A DNA stretch of 7,276 nt from Rhodospirillales bacterium (GCA_007131045.1 SLRI01000641.1:1-7276), one strand, 5' to 3'. Counted from the first letter of the stretch, positions 1-5,832 are shown. Notes: a model not told the origin generated them from the letters alone. A program made the numbers and translations.

Positions 1-1
1 C

Positions 2-619
2 GAGGCCGCGGCGGCGCCTGACGCGATCATCGCGAGCAGCACCACGGCGCTGCTCTGGTCCGAGCTTCAGGCCGGCATGCAGCGGCCCGAGCGGCTGTTG
101 ATCGCCCACCCGTTCAACCCGGTCCATCTGATCCCGCTGGTCGAGCTGTTCACGCCCGAAGACGCGCTCGCCGAGCGGGCGGCGGCCTTCTATACCGGTC
201 TCGGCAAGCACCCGGTGCGGCTCGAGCGCGAGATGCCCGGCCACATCGCCGGCCGGCTGGCCGCCGCCCTATGGCGCGAGGCGGTGCATCTGGTCGCGGA
301 AGGGGTGGCCAGCGTCGAGGCGGTCGATGCCGCCCTGACCCACGGCCCCGGCCTGCGCTGGGCCGTCCAGGGGGCGCATCTCGCCTACCACACCGGCGGC
401 GGGCCGGGTGGCATGGCGCACTACCTGGCGCATCTGGGGGCCAGCCAGGAGCAGCGCTGGCGGACCCTGGGCAACCCCAGCCTCGATGCCGAGACCCGCG
501 AGCTGTTGATCCGTGGCATCGCCGATGCCACAGGCAACGCCCCGGTCGGCGACCTCGAGCGCCGGCGCGACGCCGCCCTGGTCGAGCTGCTGCGCGCCCG
601 GCGCCGAGTCACCACCTGA
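2..619 (+). CDS. Carnitine 3-dehydrogenase-like 3-hydroxyacyl-CoA dehydrogenase family protein (5' partial)
   Basis: The reading frame is open from base 2 to the TGA at 617-619, giving 205 visible residues. Relatives are about 310-320 aa, so roughly the first 110 residues, with the GxGxxG NAD-binding loop, lie outside the window. The first ATG, at 77, is internal because conserved sequence precedes it. Visible in order: an IIASSTT segment (catalytic-serine region of the family), then HPFNPVHLIPLVEL. There fragment residues H36 and E48 are 12 apart, as in the His-Glu dyad of 3-hydroxyacyl-CoA dehydrogenases. The C-terminal helical domain contains LWREAVHLV and GPGLRW, which I recall as typical of L-carnitine dehydrogenases (NAD-dependent oxidation of L-carnitine to 3-dehydrocarnitine, cytosolic). 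The family is well supported; carnitine as substrate is inferred, and another beta-hydroxy acid is possible. No partner genes of carnitine breakdown are visible downstream. The gene converges on the DUF1127 gene with a 22-bp gap. Confidence 0.82.
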   Translation, partial: EAAAAPDAIIASSTTALLWSELQAGMQRPERLLIAHPFNPVHLIPLVELFTPEDALAERAAAFYTGLGKHPVRLEREMPGHIAGRLAAALWREAVHLVAEGVASVEAVDAALTHGPGLRWAVQGAHLAYHTGGGPGGMAHYLAHLGASQEQRWRTLGNPSLDAETRELLIRGIADATGNAPVGDLERRRDAALVELLRARRRVTT

Positions 620-638
620 GAACCACCACCTGAGAGCC
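611..638. repeat. 14-bp imperfect tandem duplication over the dehydrogenase stop codon
   Basis: Two adjacent 14-bp units, 611-624 (accacctgagaacc) and 625-638 (accacctgagagcc), match at 13 of 14 positions. The first carries the TGA stop of the dehydrogenase; the second repeats a TGA out of frame in the convergent gap. It looks like a small slippage duplication with no obvious function. Confidence 0.7.
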
Positions 639-641
639 CGA

Positions 642-887
642 TCAGCGCCAGTCCCGTCGCCGCCGCTCGCGGCCTTCCCAGAACGGCCGCTCGGCTTCCC
701 GCAGCGCGGTGATCCGGTCGATGCCGATATCACGCAGGAGGCGGTCGTCGAGCTCGGCGAGCTCGAGTCGCTCGCGGCGCAAGGCCGACCAACGCACCAC
801 GAGCCGGCGCACCTGCTCGGCCAAGAGCGTGCCAAAGGGCCGGAAGTGCCGGCCGAAATCTGCGATTGCACCTTGGATCGTCGCCAT
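642..887 (-). CDS. DUF1127 domain small protein
   Basis: This encodes an 81-aa basic protein. The C-terminal half carries the DUF1127 signature LAELDDRLLRDIGIDR followed by ITALREAERPFW (about residues 43-70), with an arginine-rich tail. The N-terminal half is a basic helix (about 15-40) with no signal peptide. DUF1127 (YjiS-like) proteins are abundant in alphaproteobacteria; some, such as CcaF1 of Rhodobacter, bind RNA and affect RNA turnover and stress responses. That role is possible here but not shown. I chose the ATG at 885-887 because AGGA lies about 8 nt upstream. An ATG at 894-896 and a GTG at 930-932 are in frame but have poorer ribosome-binding context, and the GTG falls close to the predicted transcription start. 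The gene diverges from mocR across a region with an inverted repeat. Confidence 0.85.
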   Translation of the reverse strand: MATIQGAIADFGRHFRPFGTLLAEQVRRLVVRWSALRRERLELAELDDRLLRDIGIDRITALREAERPFWEGRERRRRDWR

Positions 888-925
888 TGTCACCATCCTC
901 GTCGACACGATTGCCACGACATGAC

Positions 926-954
926 GATTCACATTGACTCGGCTATAGAGTCAA
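926..954 (-). promoter_or_regulatory. Candidate promoter of the DUF1127 gene
   Basis: On the minus strand TTGACT (949-954) could be the -35 element. A 17-bp spacer leads to a weak -10-like TGAATC (926-931). The expected transcription start near 919 would give a leader of about 30 nt before the ATG at 887. The -35 is convincing but the -10 is poor, so this is tentative. Confidence 0.3.
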
Positions 955-955
955 T
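933..955. promoter_or_regulatory. Perfect 8-7-8 inverted repeat, candidate MocR operator
   Basis: ATTGACTC (933-940) and GAGTCAAT (948-955) are perfect reverse complements separated by 7 bp. A third copy in direct orientation, ATTGACAC (962-969, 7 of 8 identical), starts 29 bp after the first. MocR-type regulators such as PdxR and GabR commonly bind combinations of direct and inverted repeats next to their own gene, so autoregulation and control of the divergent DUF1127 gene are plausible. The repeat is seen directly; binding by this MocR is inferred. Confidence 0.55.
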
Positions 956-962
956 CGATACA
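934..962 (+). promoter_or_regulatory. Candidate mocR promoter
   Basis: TTGACT (934-939), a 17-bp spacer and GATACA (957-962) form a sigma70-like arrangement. The predicted start near 969 leaves a leader of about 30 nt before the ATG at 999. This supports 999 over the in-frame ATG at 921, which would lie upstream of the promoter. The -35 lies in the left arm of the inverted repeat. TACAAT at 973-978 is an alternative -10 but lacks a good -35. Confidence 0.4.
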
Positions 963-998
963 TTGACACCGCTACAATTCTCCGGAGCCCTGGCCCGC

Positions 999-2384
999 AT
1001 GACCGTCTCCGCCGCCGACCTCGCCGGCCGTCCCGGCCCCCGCTACCGGGCCCTCGCCGATTGTCTCGAAGGGGCCATCCGCAGTGCCCGACTGCAGCCC
1101 GGCGACCGGCTGCCGCCGCAGCGCGACCTGGCCTTCGACCTCGGCGTCACCGTCGGCACGGTCGGCCGTGCCTATGGCCTACTCCTGCAGCGTGGCCTGG
1201 TCCGCGGCGAGGTCGGCCGCGGCACCTATGTGTTGGGGGACGGTGATCGTCCATCGATGCCCGCACCACTCGCCGCCCCAAACCGCGAGCACGACCTGGC
1301 GGTCAATCGGCCGGTGGCGGTGCCGGCCCAGGCCCAGGTATTCGCCGCGCTGGGCGAGATCGCGAAGGACGCGGCGCACCTCGCCCCGCTCCTGACCTAC
1401 CCGCCCTATCCCGGTCACCCGGCGCACCGCGAGGCCCTGGCCGCCTGGCTCGACGGCTTTGCGGGCCCGGTCGAAGCCGGCCGCATCCTGCCCTGCCAGG
1501 GTACCCAGAACGGCATGGCGGCGGCGTTGGCTTCGGTCACCCGGCCGGGCGATTCGCTGCTCGTCGAGGCGCTCTCCTATGCGAGCAACCAGGGCCTCGC
1601 CATGCGCCTGGGGCTCAAGCTCCTGCCGGTCGCCAGCGATGCCGAGGGTGCCTTGCCGGAGAGCATCGAGGCCCAATGCCGGGCGCACCGTCCGACCGCC
1701 ATCGTCCTCAGCCCGGATCTGCAGAACCCGACGCTGGCCACGGCTTCGGCCGAGCGCCGCGAATCGATCGTGACCCTGGCCCGGGCGCACGACCTCGCCA
1801 TCGTCGAGGACGCGGTCTACGCGCCGGTCGCCGCCACCGGCCTGCCGGCGCTCGTGCAACTCGCACCCGAGCGCACGCTCCTGGTCACCAGCATCTCGAA
1901 GTTCCTGGCCCCGGGCCTGCGCTTCGGCTGCGTCGTCGCACCGCCCGGCCGAATGGCCGCCCTCATCAGCGCCCAGGCGCATCTCGCCGTCGGGGTCTCG
2001 CCGCTGATCGCCGAGACCTTCACCCGCCTCCAGCGCGCCGGCGTCCTCGAGCAGGCACTGGCCGAGCAGCACGCGGCCCTCGAACGCCGCCGGGCAGTGG
2101 CGCTCGAGGCCCTCGACGGCCTCGCGGTCAGCAGTGCCGGGAACGCGCTGCACGTCCTCCTGGAGTTGCCGGGCGGCCTCGATCCGGCCGCCACCGTGCT
2201 CCGCCTCGCCAATGCCGGCATCCACACCACGCCGCTCACCGTCTTCGCCGTCGGCCGCACCCCGGTCCCGCCGATGCTCCGCCTCTCCCTCGGCGCCGAG
2301 CCGGACGAGACCAGTCTGCGGGCCTGTCTCGAGCAGTTGCGACAGCATCTGAGCGAAAAACTGAGTGCTCAGCCGGTTATTTGA
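999..2384 (+). CDS. MocR family regulator (GntR winged helix fused to aminotransferase-like domain)
   Basis: This is a 461-aa cytosolic transcription factor. Residues about 15-80 form a GntR-type winged helix-turn-helix with GDRLPPQRDLA (35-45) and GTVGRAYGLLLQRGLV. After a linker of about 30 residues, residues 110-461 form a fold-type I aminotransferase-like domain. Expected PLP-pocket residues are present: N243 in LQNPTL, D271 and Y274 in EDAVY, the Schiff-base lysine K301 in SISKFLAPGLRFG, and R428 in MLRLSLG. All key residues are intact, so PLP or a PLP-substrate adduct is the likely effector (known for PdxR, GabR and TauR). No catalytic role is expected. The frame is open far upstream, but homology begins after the ATG at 999, which has GGAG about 11 nt upstream and follows the predicted promoter. 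Length is normal for the family. The regulated pathway cannot be read from the neighbours; the divergent DUF1127 gene and mocR itself are the nearest candidate targets. Confidence 0.92.
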   Translation: MTVSAADLAGRPGPRYRALADCLEGAIRSARLQPGDRLPPQRDLAFDLGVTVGTVGRAYGLLLQRGLVRGEVGRGTYVLGDGDRPSMPAPLAAPNREHDLAVNRPVAVPAQAQVFAALGEIAKDAAHLAPLLTYPPYPGHPAHREALAAWLDGFAGPVEAGRILPCQGTQNGMAAALASVTRPGDSLLVEALSYASNQGLAMRLGLKLLPVASDAEGALPESIEAQCRAHRPTAIVLSPDLQNPTLATASAERRESIVTLARAHDLAIVEDAVYAPVAATGLPALVQLAPERTLLVTSISKFLAPGLRFGCVVAPPGRMAALISAQAHLAVGVSPLIAETFTRLQRAGVLEQALAEQHAALERRRAVALEALDGLAVSSAGNALHVLLELPGGLDPAATVLRLANAGIHTTPLTVFAVGRTPVPPMLRLSLGAEPDETSLRACLEQLRQHLSEKLSAQPVI

Positions 2385-2393
2385 AGAAAAGAT

Positions 2394-2416
2394 GTGGGGA
2401 GGATGATCCTCCCCAC
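2394..2416 (-). terminator. Rho-independent terminator of the SDR-NmrA operon, possibly shared with mocR
   Basis: GTGGGGAGGAT (2394-2404) and ATCCTCCCCAC (2406-2416) are perfect inverted repeats around one base. In RNA the central bases would form the loop. On the minus strand the stem is followed by ATCTTTTCTTC, a T-rich tail, 30 bp past the NmrA stop. On the plus strand the hairpin sits 9 bp after the mocR stop but lacks a T-tract, so termination of mocR there would be weaker. Confidence 0.72.
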
Positions 2417-2446
2417 GCCCCACCGTAACTTGGCGCCGGTGCCGGC

Positions 2447-3415
2447 TCAGCCGAGCGGGATGCGCGCCTTGTTGCGCTCCAGCCAGGCCCTGAAGTCCAG
2501 GAGTTCCGGGTTCAGTTCGCGCGCCACCGCGACGCTGCGCGAGGTCGAAAAGTGGTCCTCGAACTCCTGATAGTACTGGAACATGTTGGCGAGGTCATCG
2601 GCGCCGGGAAAGCCGAGCCCGCGATAGACGTCGAGCGGGACGTCTTGATAGACCGTGTTGCGGCCGAGGGCTTCGCTGAAGGCCGCGGCCATCTCGTCGC
2701 CGGTCAGGTGGCCGCCGGCGATGCCGACGCGCTGGCCGGCCGCGTCGATGCCGCGCCTGAAGAGGCCGAAGGCGCATTTGCCGATGTCCTCGGCGGCGAT
2801 CGCGGCGAGGCGCTTCTTGCCCATCGGCAGGGCCAGCACCAGTTCGCCCCCCTCGCCTGGCCGCGGGCCCATGCCGAAATGGATGAAGTTGTCCCAGTAG
2901 AACGATGTCAAAAGGAAGGTGGTCGGCACGCCCATGTCGGTGAAGAAGTGGTCGGCCGCACCCTTGCCGTCGAAATGCGGCACCTTGTAGGCGCCCATCA
3001 GCGTCGGCATGCGGTCGTCGTCGAGCGGCACCCATTCGCGGGTGTCCTCGAGGGTCGACCATACGACATGCGCGAGGCCCGCTTTCTTGGCCGCCGCGGC
3101 CATGGCCTCGGCCTCCCTGGCCTCCCGGTCGGGTGCGAAATGATCCCAGAAGAACGTCACGCAATAGGCGCCGTGGGCACCTCTGAAGGCGCGCTCGATG
3201 CTCGCAGGATCGTCGATGTCGCCGGCGACCACCTCGGCGCCGAGGGCGGCCAGTGCCTGGGCCTTCTCGCTGTTCGGATCACGCGTGACGGCGCGGGCGA
3301 CGAACCCGCTGGCGGCATCGGCCCCGCTGGCGGCATCGGCGTGGATGGCGCGCACCAGTCCACCACCCTGCGCACCGGTTGCACCGAATACCACGATTAC
3401 CTTCTTGTCGCTCAT
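2447..3415 (-). CDS. NmrA family NAD(P)-binding protein, HSCARG/NMRAL1-like
   Basis: This encodes 322 aa. The N-terminus VIVVFGATGAQGGGLV (about 6-21) is the GxxGxxG dinucleotide-binding loop of atypical SDRs. It is followed by GAEVVAGDIDD, as in NmrA proteins. Later stretches AHFDGKG-like (PHFDGKGAADHFF), GVPTTFLLTSFYWDN and the C-terminal LGFPGADDLANMFQYY resemble human HSCARG/NMRAL1. That protein senses the NADPH/NADP ratio and has no clear dehydrogenase activity. The classical YxxxK catalytic pair is not evident, which fits a redox-sensor or regulatory role over catalysis, though some NmrA relatives are reductases. The ATG at 3413-3415 has GGGAG 6 nt upstream. The gene follows the SDR gene by 21 bp and ends before a strong hairpin, so the two probably share a transcript. 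An in-frame 6-residue duplication (ADAASG twice) lies near residues 25-37. It is probably cytosolic, with no signal peptide. Confidence 0.88.
   Translation of the reverse strand: MSDKKVIVVFGATGAQGGGLVRAIHADAASGADAASGFVARAVTRDPNSEKAQALAALGAEVVAGDIDDPASIERAFRGAHGAYCVTFFWDHFAPDREAREAEAMAAAAKKAGLAHVVWSTLEDTREWVPLDDDRMPTLMGAYKVPHFDGKGAADHFFTDMGVPTTFLLTSFYWDNFIHFGMGPRPGEGGELVLALPMGKKRLAAIAAEDIGKCAFGLFRRGIDAAGQRVGIAGGHLTGDEMAAAFSEALGRNTVYQDVPLDVYRGLGFPGADDLANMFQYYQEFEDHFSTSRSVAVARELNPELLDFRAWLERNKARIPLG
3305..3340. repeat. Perfect 18-bp tandem duplication inside the NmrA gene
   Basis: The 18-bp unit cccgctggcggcatcggc occurs twice head to tail (3305-3322 and 3323-3340) without mismatch. Eighteen bases keep the frame, so the protein gains one extra ADAASG unit in the loop after the first Rossmann helix. 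The perfect identity suggests a recent duplication by slippage. Confidence 0.85.
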
Positions 3416-3436
3416 TGCCTGCTCCCAAAGGACGTA

Positions 3437-4252
3437 TCAGAGCCGCTCGGCCGGCTGCGGCGGGGCGTCGTAGCAGCCGAGCACCGACTGGTCGAAATCG
3501 ACCAGCGAGCCCGTCATCATCCCGCTTTCCGCGGACGAAAGGAAGGCGATCGCCTTGGCCACCTCGGTGGTCTCGAGCAGCCGGCCGAAGGGCTGGGCCG
3601 CCTTGGCCTCATCCAGCCAGCCGTCCTTTGCACCGTGCTCGCGCTTTTGGATGCTGTCCTCGCCCGGCGTGTTCATCCAGCCGATATTGAGGCCGTTGAC
3701 CCGGATCCGGTCGCGCATCAGCGAATAGGCGACGTTCTTGGTGAGCCCGGCCAGCGCCGCCTTGGAGGCCGAGTAGGCGCAGATGAAGGGCTGCCCGCCG
3801 TGGCTCGACATCGAGAGGATGTTGACCACCGTCCCCTCGATGCCCTCGCGGCGCATCACCGTCGCCGCGTCCTGCATCAAGAAGAAGGGTGCCCTGACAT
3901 TGACCGCGAACATCTTCTCGTAGAGCTCGGGGCTGGTGTCGAGAATGGTGCCGCGGTCGGTGAGTGCTGCGACATTGACCAGGCAGTCGACCCGGCCGAA
4001 GGCGTCGTCGGCGGCCTTCACGACCCGGCGGACGTCGTCGAGATTGCCGAGATCGGCCTCGACGAAGAGGGTATCGGCGCCCAGCGTCTCGAGATCACCC
4101 TTGACCCGTGCGCCGCGCTCGGCGTTGCGGCCGCAAATCACGATGCCGGCCGCCCCGCGCTCGACGAACAGGCGGGCCGTGGCCTCGCCCAAACCCTGCG
4201 TGCCGCCGGTGACGACGGCGATCTTGCCGGCGAGGCTGCTCGTGTCGACCAT
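3437..4252 (-). CDS. Classical short-chain dehydrogenase/reductase
   Basis: This is a 271-aa single-domain Rossmann oxidoreductase. It shows the cofactor loop TGGTQGLG (15-22), a basic CGRN (40-43, suggesting NADP preference), DLGN (68-71), NVAA (93-96, in place of NNAG), the N118 helix motif FAVNVRAPF, catalytic S147, and YSASK with Y160 and K164. The full Asn-Ser-Tyr-Lys tetrad is present, so it should be active on an alcohol or ketone. The substrate is unknown. The C-terminus (SLVDFDQSVLGCYDAPPQP) differs from the usual TG..L.VDGG ending. The ATG at 4250-4252 has a strong GGGGGAG about 8 nt upstream. It is the first gene of a two-gene unit with the NmrA protein (21-bp gap). The 80-bp upstream gap shows no convincing promoter. 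A soluble cytosolic enzyme. Confidence 0.92.
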   Translation of the reverse strand: MVDTSSLAGKIAVVTGGTQGLGEATARLFVERGAAGIVICGRNAERGARVKGDLETLGADTLFVEADLGNLDDVRRVVKAADDAFGRVDCLVNVAALTDRGTILDTSPELYEKMFAVNVRAPFFLMQDAATVMRREGIEGTVVNILSMSSHGGQPFICAYSASKAALAGLTKNVAYSLMRDRIRVNGLNIGWMNTPGEDSIQKREHGAKDGWLDEAKAAQPFGRLLETTEVAKAIAFLSSAESGMMTGSLVDFDQSVLGCYDAPPQPAERL

Positions 4253-4332
4253 CTCTTGCGCTCCCCCCTTGGTCTTTGTCGGGCGCGTTCTAGCAGGGCG
4301 TTCGGGCGGGAGCCAGAGGGCGCTACGGCGCT

Positions 4333-4524
4333 TCAGCTCTGCGGCGCGCTGCCCTTGGGCAGGTCGTTCGTCCGCGCCTTGCTCTCGCCGGTCAGGCGGG
4401 CCAGGGCGCGGCCGTCGAAGAGCGCCTTGACGAGGTCGGCCAGGACCTCGTTGCGGATCCGTCTGGCGTCGCGGATGGCGGCGTCGATCCGGGCGGGATC
4501 GGCGTTGATTCTGAGATCGTCCAT
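4333..4524 (-). CDS. Small helical hypothetical protein (alphaproteobacterial short-protein type)
   Basis: This encodes 63 aa starting MDDLRINADPARIDAAIRDA and continuing RRIRNEVLADLVKALFDGR. The helix pattern of basic residues ending in LVKALF resembles short alphaproteobacterial proteins of the RSP_7527 kind, which have no known function; the assignment is by eye. The tail (about 40-63) is polar and probably disordered. There is no signal peptide or membrane segment. I chose the ATG at 4522-4524 (GGAAG 8 nt upstream) because the ATG at 4582-4584 would put a TGC-rich palindrome inside the coding region and has no good ribosome site. The longer start would give 83 aa and cannot be excluded. 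Bases further upstream in this frame overlap the PhnD-like gene and are a shadow. Confidence 0.68.
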   Translation of the reverse strand: MDDLRINADPARIDAAIRDARRIRNEVLADLVKALFDGRALARLTGESKARTNDLPKGSAPQS

Positions 4525-4550
4525 GGTCTGCGCTTCCACATGCTGGAAAG

Positions 4551-4569
4551 TTTGTTGCACTGCAGCAAA
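4551..4569. promoter_or_regulatory. TGC-rich near-palindrome, candidate PhaR-type operator
   Basis: TTTGTTGCA (4551-4559) and TGCAGCAAA (4561-4569) are reverse complements with one mismatch around a single C. The element lies 27 bp upstream of the chosen start of the small protein and downstream of the PhnD-like stop. TGC-rich palindromes of this type are the sites reported for PhaR, the polyhydroxyalkanoate-responsive repressor of alphaproteobacteria, but no phasin or synthase gene is in the window. The symmetry is clear; the regulator identity is a guess from resemblance. Confidence 0.5.
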
Positions 4570-4628
4570 GGTGGTGATTCCCATCGACGACTCAACATCG
4601 TCCAGCGCATGGCTCGCCTGCAAAGCCG

Positions 4629-5459
4629 TCAGGGCCGGGCGGCCAGATCCCGCATCAGCGTGGCCAGCCGGGCACAGCCATGCGTCAAACCGTGCCGCAG
4701 CATGGCCCGGATTCGGCCATAGTCGGCCCCTTCCGTCCTGATCCCCTCTAGCGCAAGCCTGCGGCAGGCGGCAGGTGCCCGCTCGACAGCCTCGCCCAGA
4801 GCCCGGCGCAGGTGCTCCAGCGTGGCGTCGTCGGTGCGGCTCGAGGTGACATAGGGCAAGGCCGGGGCGGTCGGGGAGGCGGCCAGGATGCGCAGCCCGG
4901 CCCTGGCCTCGTGTGCGAGATGATGCCAAGTGACGCAGTCGATCGCGGCACAGGCGGCAGCCCCGCCGCGCACCGCCTCGAGCGACGCCCGGTGGCCGCC
5001 GGTGACGCGGATGTCGGCGAAGAACCGGCGCCCGCCGGCAACGCCCGAGGTCATCGCCAGGAGCGCATTCGCGCCGGACTGGGAATGCGGCGCGTTGACG
5101 GCGGCGATGCTGCCCGAAAGATCGGCAATCTTGCTGCCGGGCCAGTCGGCGCTGACCACCAGCCAGCTGCGATAGTCGCCGCCGGCGCAGCCTTCCACCG
5201 CATAAACGGGGGTCGCGACGTAGCGGACGCGGCCGTCGAGCAGGCTGACGAACGGCAGCCCGCAGGCCTGGGCGAGGAGCAGATCCGGATCGGTCCAGAG
5301 CGCTTCGAAATCGCGATCGCGAGCCAGCGCTTCGGGCACGGCTGGCAGATCACGGGCAACGAGCGCCTCGTGGATCGCCGCCCAAAAGGCATCCGTCGCC
5401 GGGCGCAACCCCGGAAAGTCGTACATCGGCAATCCGGCTATCGGCGGCCTTCGACTCAT
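4629..5459 (-). CDS. PhnD-like phosphate/phosphonate-type substrate-binding protein, apparently cytoplasmic
   Basis: This encodes 276 aa. Residues 8-14 (AGLPMYD) and 57-70 (DPDLLLAQACGLPF), then LSGSIAAVNAPHSQSGANAL (104-123) and TGGHRASLEAVRGGAA (143-158), match the PhnD/transferrin-like periplasmic-binding fold. The SQSG region is where phosphate-type ligands bind in relatives. No signal peptide precedes the fold: it begins within 10 residues of the start. No ABC permease or ATPase gene is adjacent. Stand-alone proteins of this type are common in alphaproteobacteria, with unknown roles. The ATG at 5457-5459 has GAGG 5 nt upstream. The frame opens further, to 5609, and would give a hydrophobic WPFLFLFLSG stretch, but that is the complement of the purine-rich ribosome site of the divergent gene and has no start context. 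The ligand may be phosphate, phosphonate or another small anion. Confidence 0.85.
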   Translation of the reverse strand: MSRRPPIAGLPMYDFPGLRPATDAFWAAIHEALVARDLPAVPEALARDRDFEALWTDPDLLLAQACGLPFVSLLDGRVRYVATPVYAVEGCAGGDYRSWLVVSADWPGSKIADLSGSIAAVNAPHSQSGANALLAMTSGVAGGRRFFADIRVTGGHRASLEAVRGGAAACAAIDCVTWHHLAHEARAGLRILAASPTAPALPYVTSSRTDDATLEHLRRALGEAVERAPAACRRLALEGIRTEGADYGRIRAMLRHGLTHGCARLATLMRDLAARP

Positions 5460-5489
5460 ATCAACCTCGAGTTGGCAGATCGGCCCGGC

Positions 5490-5521
5490 TTGTCGACTCG
5501 ACAGGTCGCCTGCGCTATAAC
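5490..5521 (+). promoter_or_regulatory. Candidate promoter and palindrome upstream of the 84-aa gene
   Basis: TATAAC at 5516-5521 is a good -10 candidate, about 33 nt before the ATG at 5555. The upstream half contains a perfect 6-1-6 palindrome, TGTCGA (5491-5496), C, TCGACA (5498-5503). It overlaps the expected -35 position (5493-5498, TCGACT, a poor match). A regulator bound there could act on this gene and on the divergent PhnD-like gene, whose start is about 32 bp to the left. Confidence 0.4.
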
Positions 5522-5554
5522 CGTGTCGCATTCCAGACAAAAAGAGGAACAAGA

Positions 5555-5809
5555 ATGGCCATCGACAACGGTGCGAAGCTGCATGTTGCGGAGAATGTGA
5601 CCGAGACAATCGACGGAATCCAGATGGCGCTGCCGGCGGGCGACTACCGGGCCCTGGCGGTCGGGCCGATCGAAGCCGACGCGGCCACTGACGAGGTCGA
5701 GCGCTATCTCCTGCTGCCCGTGGGCCGCGAGCGGGCGCATCCGATCAGTGCGGAGGGCCTGGAGCAATTGGCGGCGCACGACGATGTCGAGGTGACCGCC
5801 GCGGACTGA
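5555..5809 (+). CDS. Hypothetical 84-aa acidic protein
   Basis: I do not recognise this protein. It begins MAIDNGAKLHVAENVTETID, has a central segment (residues 25-40) with LPAGDYRALAVGP and an acidic end (EQLAAHDDVEVTAAD). It has no signal peptide, membrane segment or cysteine, so a small soluble cytosolic protein is likely. The start is strongly supported by AGAGGA 6 nt before the ATG, the best ribosome site in the window. A TATAAC box lies upstream. Codon use is like its neighbours. It diverges from the PhnD-like gene (95-bp gap) and converges on the cyclase gene (13-bp gap). Overlapping frames on the other strand are long but lack ribosome sites and family motifs. Confidence 0.75.
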   Translation: MAIDNGAKLHVAENVTETIDGIQMALPAGDYRALAVGPIEADAATDEVERYLLLPVGRERAHPISAEGLEQLAAHDDVEVTAAD

Positions 5810-5810
5810 A

Positions 5811-5832
5811 CGGTGGCACCTTTCAGCCACCG
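5811..5832. terminator. GC-rich hairpin in the convergent gap, possible bidirectional terminator
   Basis: CGGTGGC (5811-5817) and GCCACCG (5826-5832) form a perfect 7-bp stem with an 8-nt loop. It lies just after the stop of the 84-aa gene and overlaps the last codons and stop of the cyclase gene. Neither side has a T-tract, so intrinsic termination is uncertain. Confidence 0.4.

Noticed and set aside
513..998. N-terminal extension of the MocR frame back to 513
   Set aside because: It overlaps the dehydrogenase end and lies antisense to the DUF1127 gene, and homology to GntR regulators begins only after the ATG at 999; the promoter candidate also lies inside the extension.
1179..2423. 414-aa minus-strand open frame opposite mocR
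   Set aside because: The plus-strand frame holds an unambiguous MocR with intact PLP residues; the antisense frame is low-complexity and matches no family I know.
2552..4741. 729-aa open frame on the plus strand through the NmrA, SDR and small-protein genes
   Set aside because: It is antisense to genes with clear family motifs; long open antisense frames are expected in DNA of this GC content. It has no recognisable domain or ribosome site.
4585..4929. N-terminal part of the long minus frame ending at 4333
   Set aside because: It is an out-of-frame shadow of the 3' part of the PhnD-like gene; only the part after 4524 (or at most 4584) lies outside that gene and looks like protein.
4812..5600. 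262-aa plus-strand frame opposite the PhnD-like gene
   Set aside because: Antisense shadow of a recognisable protein; glycine/arginine-rich composition and no motifs.
5460..5609. Possible signal peptide (WPFLFLFLSG) on the PhnD-like protein
   Set aside because: The hydrophobic stretch is the complement of the purine-rich ribosome site and first codons of the divergent 84-aa gene. The segment between it and the fold does not look like a mature export junction, and the ATG at 5459 has its own ribosome site.
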